From NCBI GenBank assembly GCA_027886175.1, contig JAJNNQ010000075.1:5435001-5499000 (forward strand): 64,000 nucleotides of DNA. The letters are read 5' to 3'. This DNA is from Phylloscopus collybita (lineage: Eukaryota > Chordata > Aves > Passeriformes > Phylloscopidae). The notes under the pieces were generated by a model, which was given only the letters and a program-made list of their open reading frames with translations, was not told where the DNA came from and did not search any database. The position numbers and the translations under genes are program-made. This document shows, piece by piece, positions 47,735 to 57,800 of the stretch (position 1 is its first letter; each line of letters opens with the position of its first letter).

Positions 47735-48482
47735 GTGTGTCTTCCTGTATTCCTTCTAAGTGGAGAAGTGAATGATTTTAGGGCATAATTGCAAATTTAA
47801 CAAGAAGGTAAAATACCTTCCAAGCAAATCTTTCTGAGTTGCTCCTGTGGGGGTGAAAACCTCCCAGGCAAAGTCAAAGAGATAATGGCTTGTATTACAT
47901 TAGAATTGATTCTCCCAAGACGTGTTGCCAATTTAGATGAGATAATAAGAATTTGTTCTGCATTTGCATGTAAACAGGTAGAATTCAGAAAGCCATGTTT
48001 ATTGTTAAATTAGCAAAATATCATATTTCCATTAAAAATATATATATCTTTCTTAGAGAGTCTCAGAAGGGACAAGGCAACGAAGAGCAATCATGGTTTG
48101 AGGTCTAGAAGGTCCAGGCTAACACTCCTGTAACACTGTTGATCATTAGATCAGACCTTGATTAACCTCTGTTGTGTCAGTTATTAAGACAAGCTTGGCT
48201 TCCTGAATAAAAGACTCAGTTCTGAACAGATCTTTGTTTATCATCTTGGCCTGTATCTGGCGAGTTTTTATTATTAAGCTAATTTCTAGTTGACATCAAA
48301 GACACTTTCTACACTTAATTTTTGGAAAGATTCATGTCAGTGCTCAGGTACTGTAGTGATGGTCAGAATGGAGACAGTGTCTGTAGCCAGTTTTATGTCC
48401 GGGTGAGTTTCTCCTCAGCCTGCTGGAAAGGATAGATCTAACAGTGTAGGAAATTCTGATTAGTGACAAAGAACATTTTGCA

Positions 48483-48498
48483 TTTTTTTTTTTTTTTT
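48483..48498. repeat. Homopolymer T run, 16 bases
   Basis: Uninterrupted T run followed by ATATAT. Confidence 0.9.
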
Positions 48499-51400
48499 AT
48501 ATATTCCTGTCACAGAACTCATCTTCCTGCCTTCAGGCACTGTAAAATGGGAAATAATTGAAAACATGGGAATTACTAGAGAAAGGAGAGGCAGGAGCTT
48601 TAAAACCACTTTGCTTAATGAGGATTATGTATATTTTAGTGTGAGTATACTTGCATAAGTATTTTCTCTCTGTTCATAAATTAAGTTCTGGGCATGTTGG
48701 CTAGAGAGATGAATACTATTAGTTCTGCGACTGTGTTTGTGTGTATGTGTTTGACACCAGCATCTTTCTAAAGAGATAAGAAATTATCTATGAATCTGGT
48801 AGATAGATCTGCGACAATGTGGATACAAAAAGATTAAATTAGATAAAGTGAAATTAGATTTGATGAGACTAGAGATGAAATTTAGAGTATATAGAATTGA
48901 TTTCCTTAGGCATGAGGTGAGAGATTAATCTTACCTAACCTTAACTGTCCAAAAGTTTTCTGTCTGGATTATCATTTAGAATCAAACTCCTGTCAATGAA
49001 GAGATAAATGAACACTTCCAGAAGGCTATTCATCCCATTTTAAGATGCCTGTCTCTGGAAATCCCAAGCTCTGTACTGAGTCTAATTAGCAGCATAGACT
49101 TAATCCCTAACTTGGAACAAATATGATTATAAACTGTTGCATTTTAAAAGTTGTCAAATGAAACTGTGATCATTCATTGTTCTACCTTACATGCTTGCAT
49201 AGCATTAACCCTTTTCTCCAGCCAGAGATGAAACAATCATCATTTTGGTCATAAATGACAAACAGATTTAAATACAGAGCAAAACTGAAAATTACTGAAT
49301 TCCCCTATGACTTGGACCTCAAAATTATGTTAATATTTTTATTCTTTATGAAGTTTTATGAACCTTTTCTTCTATGACACAGCTTGCACTCTATATTTAC
49401 ATGATTGGGGATTATTGATATTTCTCTCTTTTTTTTTTTTAATTGATGTACATAAATATATATGCTGTGATATCCATCAATAACAATGTTTTGATTAAGA
49501 GGTTCAGCTGCAGACTGCAAGAGTCCAGGGTCATACTGTTTTTAAGAGATTAGAGGTATTGACTCAATTATATATAAAACCCATACCTATCCAGAAACCA
49601 GGCAGTGGGACAGTGTTTAGGCAAGTATCACTAACTATTTATTTGTATTTTCTCATTGTTTTGTTTTAAGTACCCACTGTTGATTACTATAAAGAATAAG
49701 ATGTAGAACTGGTTTTATATAGAGAATTTTTTAATTTTTATTAAAAAATCAAATAATCATGAAGTTTGGAAAATACCTCAAAGATTATCAAATTGAACCC
49801 TAAGTTGGTAGTATGCTGGGGTTCTGTTGGTTGGCTGATTTTTCCACTGCAAAATGTAAACATATTATTGTTAACAGAAGCATTTTGTGTTCCACATTAT
49901 GTCATGTTTAACTTCTGCAGTGAACTTGGTAATGTCAGCAGAAGTTTAGCCACCAGAGTATCTGCCTTCTGCAATTATACCAGGCAGCATTTTCAGAAGT
50001 GCTGAACTGCCGATATCACTGGGCTATGAGGGGTAGTAGAAATAAATTCAACAATGCAGAGCTTACTCTTCCTTTTCTTTTTACTTTCTTTCTCTACTGT
50101 AGAGCATGAATGATATGCAATTTCAAGGAAAATCTGGCTTTAACCTATCTCCAGCCAGCATGAGGCCAAATCACAAACTTACAGGGATAGCATGAGCAAG
50201 TCAACTTTTTGTGTTGAAACCCACTCGATTTCTGCCCTGCTGCTGTTCCCATGCTGCAGATGGGAGAAGCTGTCTCATTTTATCCCATTGTTTATAGTGT
50301 GGATCCAGTGACTCACATGGATCCTTCTAGACGGTGTAATTGATTTCAGGACACTGGAAAAAAAACAACCAAACAAACCCCAAAAACAAGAAATCAACAC
50401 TCTGCCCTTCTACACTCCTGACAGATCCATTTCAACTGAAATCCATTTTTTATAAACATGTTTATAGAAAGTAATATACAATTGTGGTTGACAGTAAATT
50501 TGGGTGCAGTTACTTTTTAATCAAAAAATTTGGATTAAAGGTGAAGCAAGGAGATATAAGGGTCCATGTTGCCTGTGCTGTAGTACACAATTTTCTTTTT
50601 CCTCTTCAGCAAAATAGAGTCTTTTGTTGCTTTTACAGAACCTAGGATACCAATCACACCTGTGAGCTCCTGAGGCAAATGCATGAACACTGGGGTGAAT
50701 AAGAACAGAGTCAGGTCTGATGTGCTACAGTATTTTAAACATGTATGAGATGAACAATTGAAAATGCTAGAGAAGATAAAGGAGAGGGAAGGATAACTTG
50801 TGGAACAGAATAAGAGGGACTCAGACTGTGACTGACATTAGAAGAAGGGGGTTTTAGTGGGAAAAAGATCCACTTCACATGACAAAGCAGGGACCACCCT
50901 CATTCAAGAATGTCTACTACTGCCCAACCCCATTCCTGAATTCACTGCAGCTGGTGACTTTGCATGTCCAGCCATACCCTTTCCAGTCTACCCTCAAACA
51001 CCTGCAGGGCAACAAAACCAAAGGAAAGGATAACACCCCACACCATTGCCAGGACTTTGCCTTGTTTTGTTTTAGAGACAGCTTTGTTTATATTCACCTA
51101 TTTTTCATGCTAGAACAGATTGTTTTACAGAGTTGTCTGTGTTTAACATATGGGAAATTTCAGGATTCTGAGAGCAATGAGTGTTGCTATCCCTAGCTGC
51201 TACAAATGAGAAAGAGACAAAGTTTGCACTGAACAGTTAAATGAAGTCTTCTCTTAATTGTAGGCAGTATGATATAGGTACCATGGAAAATTAAAACAGC
51301 ATCAAAATATTTCTTGCATTACTCCTCACCAAGTGCTACCAACTATCAATTAAGGTGGTTTATTGTTTTTATGACCCATACTGCTCTACCTTTATACATG

Positions 51401-52209
51401 AAAACTAGGACTGCATTGAGTATAAAAACAAAAGTAGGGCCCTGAGTCATGGTTCTTACCTGAATCTATGATGCATTTTCAGGTTGCTATACTTTTAGTT
51501 AAAGTGAATATCAATGTGAAAATATTTTTACCAGACTAAATCTCTTCTTCTCAGAGCTTTAAAGACAAAGTAGGTTTTCTTCCTCTCTAACATTCAGTGA
51601 TTTGTACTACTGACCAGCTTGGTGTAGCACCACAATCATGTGAAGTCACAGACTGCCTGGGAGAGCAGGCAGTTCAGCCTTTCTCCCTATCCTTACACCC
51701 TCTGATTATATTTGGGGATTTGGGGGAGCGATGTGGGAAGGGAATGGGAAAGCAAGTGTTCATGAACACTTCAAAGTCCCTTCTTCCTTCATTTTCCCAG
51801 GTAGATTTTTTTCATTCAACCTGTGACCTCTGTCATATAAGTACTTACATTTCATGGAGTCATTACAGCATTCACTACACACAGTACAGATTTTACCAGA
51901 ATAGTCAATAGATTTTGATAAGAGTTCACCAGATGTAAATATCTATTTTAAGATGAAATTGTCTCCTAATCTCCATTAAGTATCCTGATTATCTCCCCAA
52001 CAACCAAAAGATGAGCCTGAAGTCACTTGTTGGCATAAGCACTTGCATTTGTAGATAAACACAGTCAAATGGACTCCATCTCACTGGAACCAAGGAATCA
52101 CATGGGATGCATGGGATGGATATCTGCAAGCTCTCTGCCTTAATTTGATATGACAACTCTTCTCCTTTGAGTTACACCTAAATTCCTTGAATTACGCCTA
52201 AAGGCTTTG

Positions 52210-52545
52210 GAGTCACCTAATTGCAGCCTTCAAGTAAGATAGAGAAGGACAATTAACAAGAGCATGTAATGACAGGACAAGGAAGAATGTCTTCAAACTG
52301 AAAAAGAGTAGGTTTAGATTAGATAGTAGGAAGAAATTATTTACTCTGAGGGAGGTGAGACACTGGAAAAGGTTTCCCAGAGAAGTTGTGGGTGCCCCAT
52401 CCCTGGAAGTGTTCAAGGCCAGGTTGGATGAGGGCTCTGGTGAATGAATGACCTGGTCTGGTGGGAGGTGTCCCTGCCCATGGCAGGGGAATTTGAACTA
52501 GGTCCCTACCAACCAAAACCATTCTGTAATTGATTCTGTGATTTC
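52210..52545 (+). mobile_element. CR1 LINE fragment, 3' end
   Basis: Landmarks are AATTGCAGCCTTCAAGTAAG, GGTTTAGATTAGATAGTAGG, AAGAAATTATTTACTCTGAG, GGGTGCCCCATCCCTGGAAG and TTCAAGGCCAGGTTGGATGA. It continues with GGTGTCCCTGCCCATGGCAG and ends ACCATTCTGTAATTGATTCT then GTGA. This is the CCAACCCAAACC-type 3' UTR, well preserved, on the plus strand. A small insertion (GGTGAATGAAT) lies in the GGGCTNTGG segment. It is 5'-truncated with no coding sequence. Confidence 0.93.
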
Positions 52546-53439
52546 ACTAGTCTATGATCCTATGGTTCATTGTTCTGTCTATCTGCTTTTCCTGAAAACA
52601 ATAAAATAGGTCTTTAGAAGTCTTGCATTTGTGCCTGAAAATGTCAGTATGGGTACAATTACAAAAGTATATATTTTGGATGATACTTAGTAGTTGCTCG
52701 ACTAACCCAAATTCATACATCAAGGCACATGGAGCTAAAGGAAGCAGTAAGAAATCACTGATTTCTGTCCAGTTCATTAATTCACAAGCATATTTGCAAT
52801 TCTGACAGGCATTTCTTCCTCTCAGTTATTAAGAAAGAGACCAAAGATAAAAATTTCACAGTAACTCCATGTGGGTTTTTGACATCCAGCAGTATCTCTG
52901 GAGTTCCCAAACTGCAGCACCTTTGAAGAGTGGGAAGAATTGTCCTTTAAAACAATTATTTTCCCCTTCAGTGCACAAATAAAAGACTGAAGTGAACTTA
53001 GCTCAGGTGATGGATAATATGCTATATACCAAAGAGCAAAAACAGGATGAGAATAATGTGGTAAACCCCAAGAACTTTAAGAAGTAAGAAAAACATTAAC
53101 TGGGAAAAAAAGATCTGATTTACCATTCTAAAGAGCTGAAACACAACAGACATACACATGCAAGGAATCATCTGTGACATGATGGGGAACAATGCCAAGA
53201 ATAGCCACACTCCTACCCAGCATGTATTTGAGAAATAAATAATCCATTAAGGAGCTTGATTTACTGGTGGTATTTACCACTTGTGAATGTTCAAAGATGT
53301 AAGAATATGTAGATGCATGGGTTTGTGTGACAAGGTTTTGGAAGTGGGGGGCTGCAGGGGTGAATTCTCTGAAAAGCTGCCAGAATTCTTTCTCATGTCT
53401 CAAAGAGTCAATGTTGGCTCCAAAACAGGCCCAGTGCTG
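52546..53439. other. Unique non-coding stretch
   Basis: About 900 bases of AT-rich sequence between a CR1 and an LTR fragment. No feature recognised. Confidence 0.55.
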
Positions 53440-53732
53440 ACCAAAGCTGAGTCCATCACTGGCAGTGGCAGAGCCACAGCTTTGCAGACACCTAGGTCAG
53501 TGGAGAAGGAGGGGCAGGAGCTGCTCCTGATGCCAGAGCTGAGGTTCCCCTGCAGCCCATGGAGGGCACAGGGGTGCAGAGATCCACCTGCAGCCCAAGC
53601 AGGAGCCACATGCCGGAGGAGAAGGATGACTTGGAGATGGCTGAAACCCCAAGGGAAGCCCAGGCTGAAGGGGGCTCCTGGTAGGACCTGTGGATCCAGG
53701 GAGAGAGGAGCCCACACTGGAGCTGGCTTTTA
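53440..53732 (+). mobile_element. LTR fragment, same family as 9468-10909
   Basis: Contains TTTGCAGACACCTAGGTCAG, GTGGAGAAGGAGGGGCAGGA and AGGTTCCCCTGCAGCCCATG, then CAGAGATCCACCTGCAGCCC, GGCTCCTGGTAGGACCTGTG and GAGAGGAGCCCACACTGGAG. These are the reverse complements of modules at 10450-10660, so the family is shared and the orientation is opposite: plus in retroviral sense. Only the modular GC-rich part is present and neither LTR terminus is visible. The 148-codon and other frames across it derive from the module repeats. Confidence 0.78.
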
Positions 53733-54943
53733 AAAAGATTTTTCAATAAATCTTATTCATCTAGACATTTCTTAGCCACAACAGACAATAAACACTATCC
53801 TTCTTACACTCCATCTTGTAAATGGAAATGTTGATCTCATGATATTTTCTCAATATAAGAACAACAAACAAATAAAAATTTGTAAAAATTTATCAAGAAA
53901 AAAATTATAAAACTCAACAAAATCCAAAAGAAAGCCAATATGAGACTCCACAGTGGAACACAGGCTATTTGATCACCATATTCTGATCCTCATCTCATCC
54001 ATCTTGACTTTTGCTTTAACAGATTCCTCCCTGAGTCAGGCTTTCTCTGTTCTGCTCACATACATGAGGAACAGTGTCCATAAGCTCAGAAGGTTACTAT
54101 GTTTAGTGCAAAGCAATCATTATCTGAAATTATAGTACAATAACTGTATCAATACTTTATTCAAGACAAAAGCTGTATATTTTTGTCAAATATTATCTTC
54201 AGCATCACAAGCATACTAATACTATATTGCACTTCTCCCACTCTATATTAAGACAGATATCACACGGTATAAATTTATAAAATACGGTAGGTGTTAAAAG
54301 GAGGTCTGGACAGGCTCATGCATTCACTTTAAACCCTTCTGATTTTTACACCTTCAGCCTATATAAAAGCCTCACAGAGTTTGTTCCTTTCCTTCAAAAG
54401 CATCTTGATCTTTTAAGTCACACTCCTCATAGTTTCAAGAGCTCCCAGGGAGCCAACACATATGCACAGTGATTCTGATGTTTGTTCCTGCTCCAAAAAA
54501 ATCAGCCACAGATGTGCTCTTTTGTTTCCTTTGTGATGTTCTGATGAGCTAATCACACTCAGGAAGTTTTGTGAAGCTGTGCTGCTCTCCTCACAGCCAC
54601 CTATTTGCAGAATTAGGTCTTTGAACTCTTGAAGGTGTGCACAGACAGGATCCTCTGAAGATGCCTAGGCACAAGGGGACATCATGTGCACAAGTGACAT
54701 CCTCAGAAGGGGCCAATTCTACAGACAGAAACCTAACTGAACACTGACTTTCCATCCAGTACAGCTCTCTTGCAGTTAATCCCTCATAAGTAGCAACCAT
54801 CACCCTATGGAAACCAGAGGGAAGTGTTGCATTGCATATCTTTTTCTGGCCCAGCCTGGTGTTCAGCTTGGGCTCCTGGCAGCTCTGATACGCTACAATA
54901 CCTGTTGGTGGGGTCTTGATTCTACAGGCAGTTCGACTCACAC
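53733..54943. other. Unique stretch before a solo LTR
   Basis: AT-rich sequence with no recognised repeat. A 116-codon minus-strand frame at 54591-54941 and an overlapping plus-strand frame have no known domain; their upper end runs into the LTR edge at 54944. Confidence 0.5.
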
Positions 54944-55495
54944 TGTCATGGCTGTGGTAGGAAAAGGGGACTCTCCAAGGCTTCTAGGAAACAGAGGTTT
55001 TATTTGGGGGGTCAGGGGATTCCCCAGCCTCAGTCCAGTGCCTCAGAGAGACCCCAAACTTGGGCTGCAGGGTGTTTTTGTACAGGACAGTTTGGGAGGT
55101 GGGTACAAATTATTCAAACCAATAAAACAATCCAAACACTACATGCCAGCTAAATTACCTAAACTCTAACAAATCTAAAACAGGTTTAGGAGTGGTCTCA
55201 AGAGGGTCCTACCAACCAGTGGCCGGAACTCTTGGACCTTGAAGATAAGAATTCCATGATGGACAAAGGGAAAAATTATGCATAACACAGGGATAAAACA
55301 AGAAAAAAACCAATAGAAAAGAGTCTCTAAGCAGAGACTCTAGTTGTCTTAGAAGCCCTTATCAAACTATGGTAAGAATACATTCTAGGACAAGGGGCCC
55401 TTTCAAGGTATCTAAACTACACTAAACTTAAATAATATAAAAAACTATACTATATTCATAACTAAAGCTTATAAAACATTTCTTGCAAACCCACA
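54944..55495 (-). mobile_element. Solo LTR, full length
   Basis: On the plus strand it begins TGTCATGGCTGTGGTAGG and ends TCTTGCAAACCCACA. In minus sense it begins TGTGGGTTTGCAAG and ends CCACAGCCATGACA. An AATAAA lies on the minus strand (TTTATT at 54999-55004), 55 bases from the 3' end, and a degenerate TATA element (TACAAAAA on the minus strand) near 55066-55082. That order supports minus sense. It is 552 bp. The flanking 5- and 6-mers do not match, so the target duplication is lost or the copy arose by rearrangement. It is well conserved in composition, and probably moderately young. Confidence 0.78.
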
Positions 55496-55671
55496 GGGAA
55501 GCAAGCAGGATTGCTTCATGATGATTCTGTTGATTGAAGCTGTCCACAAAAGGAATGTTCAAGCATTATGGATGCACTGAATGCTCATTCTGGGGTGTTG
55601 GCTGCAAGGGCCAAGGAGAGCACAGTTAGTACAGGTATGTGGGTGTGAAGCAGAGGGTGAGAGCAGTGTGG

Positions 55672-55700
55672 TGGACAGGAGGCTGTGAGTGTTGGGGTTG
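55672..55700 (+). mobile_element. CR1 fragment, left part split by the provirus
   Basis: GGACAGGAGGCTGTGAGTGT followed by TGGGGTTG matches the CR1 segment that leads into GGTTGTTCAGCCTGG. It continues at 57465, directly after the provirus. The 5' limit near 55672 is approximate. Confidence 0.75.
55695..55700. repeat. Target-site duplication, left copy
   Basis: GGGTTG immediately before the provirus. The identical hexamer lies at 57465-57470, immediately after it. Six bases is typical of class II (alpha/beta-like) retroviral integration. Confidence 0.92.
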
Positions 55701-56147
55701 TGTCGCAGTCGATGTATGTGGCTGTACTCGACATAGACACTGCACTCGCACTCGAGGTGCTTCATCAGAAGGCTTAAAGTATAGGCATCTTGTTATTCAA
55801 AAAGTCTCCCCTGTACCTTTGCTCTGTATCTTCTCTGTATCTTCTCAGAGCAGCTCCACACAGCTCTGGCTCTCTCCTTCGGCTCTGGCTCGCTCCTTCC
55901 TGACCCTGGCATGGCCACCTAACCCTGTCTGTCCTACATACAGTATTTTACCTTTTCTGGCCCTTGCACGACCTCCTCTCCCTAGGTCTTCACAGCACGG
56001 TGAGCAGACTCCAACTCCAACTAACTCACTCTTTTATCAGGCCCATAGCTGTGAGGGCAAGGCTGTTTCTACTCTAGGATAATTAACACAGGTGGAACAT
56101 ATCAGGAGGGAGACTGCCTTTGCAGCATCTCCTTTCGTCTCCCCACA
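55701..56147 (-). repeat. 3' LTR of the compact provirus
   Basis: 447 bp, ends TGTCGCAG and CCCCACA on the plus strand. It is a direct repeat of 57029-57464. It has one extra 11-base unit around 55825-55845, where TCTGTATCTTC is doubled. A TATA-like GATAAAAG lies on the minus strand (about 56031-56038). The likely poly(A) signal on the minus strand is the variant AATAAC near 55793-55798; I am not sure of this. Confidence 0.93.
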
Positions 56148-56148
56148 A

Positions 56149-56164
56149 CTCCCCATTTCTTTTT
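56149..56164 (-). other. Polypurine tract
   Basis: On the minus strand AAAAAGAAATGGGGAG lies one base before the 3' LTR start. It is purine-only except for one T. This is the plus-strand primer of reverse transcription in retroviruses. Confidence 0.82.
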
Positions 56165-57008
56165 ATAATTAAACATTTCGAAAAACACATGCTTAGGTAA
56201 ATTGACCTTATAACATTCAAATAGTGTAGATAAATTGACCATTATAACATTCAAATAGTACATACAAATACTGTCTCCAGTTTCTTCTGTAAGTGGATGC
56301 ATTAGGCATAGATAACACTGCTTGATAAATATCAGTATATCGGTTTCATTTTTCCTAATTCTTTTTCTCTATTGTATTTTTTCTATTTATTTCCAGTTTT
56401 TTTCTTTTTTTTCTATTTTCTTTTTTTTCCATTTTTTCTATGCTTTTTAAATTTTCCTATTTTTCTCTTTTTTAAATGTTTTTTATTTTTCTGGGTTTTT
56501 TTTTCCGTTTTTTTCTGGTTTTTTGCCCTTTTCTCTCCTCTCTCTGCTTCTTCATTGTAGCTGTAATATTGATGAGCCATTGTTAATTTTTTTGAAGAAA
56601 CAGTCTGATTCCAAGATAGTTCTCAAACTACATTGATTAATCCATTTAACATCCTGGCCATTTTCTTCCATTCTGGCATAAAAATTTGACACAAATGTCA
56701 CTGTTGAGGCAGTCATAACACAACCTTCCTAGAGAAGTTATGTCCCAATATTGCTAGTTGGTGGCTCACCTATTGCTAGGTGTCTTTTTAAGAGAAAATC
56801 AGGTCCGGACCTCTCTGTGGCTTCCACTGCCACTCTCAGCTTCATCAACGCCTGCCTCCCCCACTCCATTCCCCAGCGGGTCTACATTGCCAGTCACTGG
56901 GACCCCATATGGGTCCAGGCCAAGTCTGTAGATCAGGCTGTTATATCAGTATATAGTTTTTGTTGTATCAGTATATAGTTATCATGTTGCTCATTACGTC
57001 GGTCACTC

Positions 57009-57026
57009 ATCACGCCGGGGTCACCA
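57009..57026 (-). other. Primer binding site, tRNA-Trp type
   Basis: In minus sense TGGTGACCCCGGCGTGAT starts two bases after the 5' LTR. It pairs with the 3' end of tRNA-Trp (ATCACGTCGGGGTCACCA) at 17 of 18 bases. tRNA-Trp priming is established for avian sarcoma/leukosis viruses. Confidence 0.88.
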
Positions 57027-57028
57027 GA

Positions 57029-57464
57029 TGTCGCAGTCGATGTATGTGGCTGTACTCGACATAGACACTGCACTCGCACTCGAGGTGCTTCATCAGAAAG
57101 CTTAAAGTATAGGCATCTTGTTATTCAAAAAGTCTCCCCTGTACCTTTGCTCTGTATCTTCTCAGAGCAGCTCCACACAGCTCTGGCTCTCTCCTTCGGC
57201 TCTGGCTCGCTCCTTCCTGACCCTGGCATGGCCACCTAACCCTGTCTGTCCTACGTACAGTACCTTACCTTTTCTGGCCCTTGCACGACCTCCTCTCCCT
57301 AGGTCTTCACAGCACGGCAAGCAGACTCCAACTCCAACTAACTCACTCTTTTATCAGGCCCTTAGCTGTGAGGGCAAGGCTGTTTCTACTCTAGGATAAT
57401 TAACACAGGTGGAACATATCAGGAGGGAGACTGCCTTTGCAGCATCTCCTTTCATCTCCCCACA
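57029..57464 (-). repeat. 5' LTR of the compact provirus
   Basis: 436 bp, a direct repeat of 55701-56147 with eight substitutions and without the 11-base doubling. It ends immediately before the right target duplication. Confidence 0.93.
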
Positions 57465-57470
57465 GGGTTG
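57465..57470. repeat. Target-site duplication, right copy
   Basis: GGGTTG, identical to 55695-55700. It is also part of the host CR1 sequence. Confidence 0.92.
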
Positions 57471-57800
57471 TTCAGCCTGGAGAAGAAAAGGCTCCAGGGA
57501 AACCTTATTGCAGCCTTTCAGCACCTAAAAGATTACAAGAAAGATGGAGAAGGGGTTCTTTACAAAAGCATGGAGTAATAGGATAAAAGGGAAAGAGAAA
57601 AGGTTTATACCAGATATTGGGAAGAAATTCTTTACATGAGAGTGGTGAGGCAGTGCAACAGGTTGCTGTAGAAGCTGTAGATGCCCCATCTCTGGGGTGT
57701 TCAAGGCCAGCTTGGATGGGGCAACCTGGTCTAGTGGCAGGCGTTCCAGGGCTGTTGGAAGAAGATGATCCCTTCCAACCCGAACCATTCTATGATTTAT
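57465..57800 (+). mobile_element. CR1 LINE fragment, right part split by the provirus
   Basis: GTTGTTCAGCCTGGAGAAGA, AACCTTATTGCAGCCTTTCA and GTTCTTTACAAAAGCATGGA come first. AGTGGTGAGGCAGTGCAACA, GATGCCCCATCTCTGGGGTG and TTCAAGGCCAGCTTGGATGG follow. The end, CCTTCCAACCCGAACCATTC, runs into TATGATTT. This is the full CR1 3' UTR order on the plus strand, continuing the fragment at 55672-55700. Confidence 0.93.

Larger units (their letters stand above)
41818..52209. other. Long unique non-coding stretch
   Basis: More than 10 kb with almost no recognisable transposable element. Simple features are a G9 run at 42257-42265, a 26-bp perfect palindrome at 47709-47734 and T16 at 48483-48498. AT-rich patches are scattered, for example near 49740. 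The plus-strand frame at 44713-45093 (126 codons) and others have no known domain. A short CATTCTGTGATTG at about 42124-42136 resembles a CR1 tail but has no CR1 sequence before it. No exon, RNA gene or regulatory module can be supported from sequence alone. Confidence 0.55.
56148..57028 (-). other. Interior of the compact provirus
   Basis: In minus sense the 5' part (57008 down to about 56750) follows the primer site and would serve as leader and packaging region. The middle and 3' parts (about 56560-56355) are very A-rich on the minus strand. A near-exact tandem pair of about 33 bases, each containing TTATAACATTCAAATAG, lies at about 56205-56270. Short minus-strand frames exist (up to about 40 codons) but none matches a retroviral gene that I know. 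The plus-strand frame 56751-56978 is antisense and not supported. Confidence 0.75.
55701..57464 (-). mobile_element. Compact non-autonomous endogenous retrovirus
   Basis: A complete LTR-to-LTR insertion of 1764 bp on the minus strand. The 3' LTR is 55701-56147, the 5' LTR 57029-57464, and the interior is only 881 bp (56148-57028). The primer binding site (57009-57026), polypurine tract (56149-56164) and perfect 6-bp target duplication are all present. The tRNA-Trp-type primer site and the 6-bp duplication are the combination known in avian alpharetroviruses and their relatives. The interior has no open frame I recognise as gag, pol or env. It was therefore either mobilised in trans by a helper element or lost its genes by deletion. 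The terminal sequences do not let me name the family. No product is expected. By eye the LTRs differ at eight substitutions and one 11-base indel. Confidence 0.92.

Noticed and set aside
53287..53746. 148-codon plus-strand and overlapping minus-strand frames
   Set aside because: They lie in the GC-rich module repeats of an LTR fragment shared with 10310-10909, where several frames stay open for compositional reasons.
54944..56147. Treating the solo LTR at 54944-55495 and the LTR at 55701-56147 as one provirus
   Set aside because: Their sequences are unrelated, the spacer has CR1 at its right edge, and the second LTR has its own partner and target duplication.
56372..56560. Phe-rich plus-strand frame resembling a transmembrane protein
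   Set aside because: It is the T-rich strand of the provirus interior.
55639..57399. Nearly identical plus-strand frames at 55639-56082 and 57118-57399 that could be read as a duplicated gene
   Set aside because: They are the two LTRs of the provirus read antisense. The similarity is LTR identity, not coding duplication.
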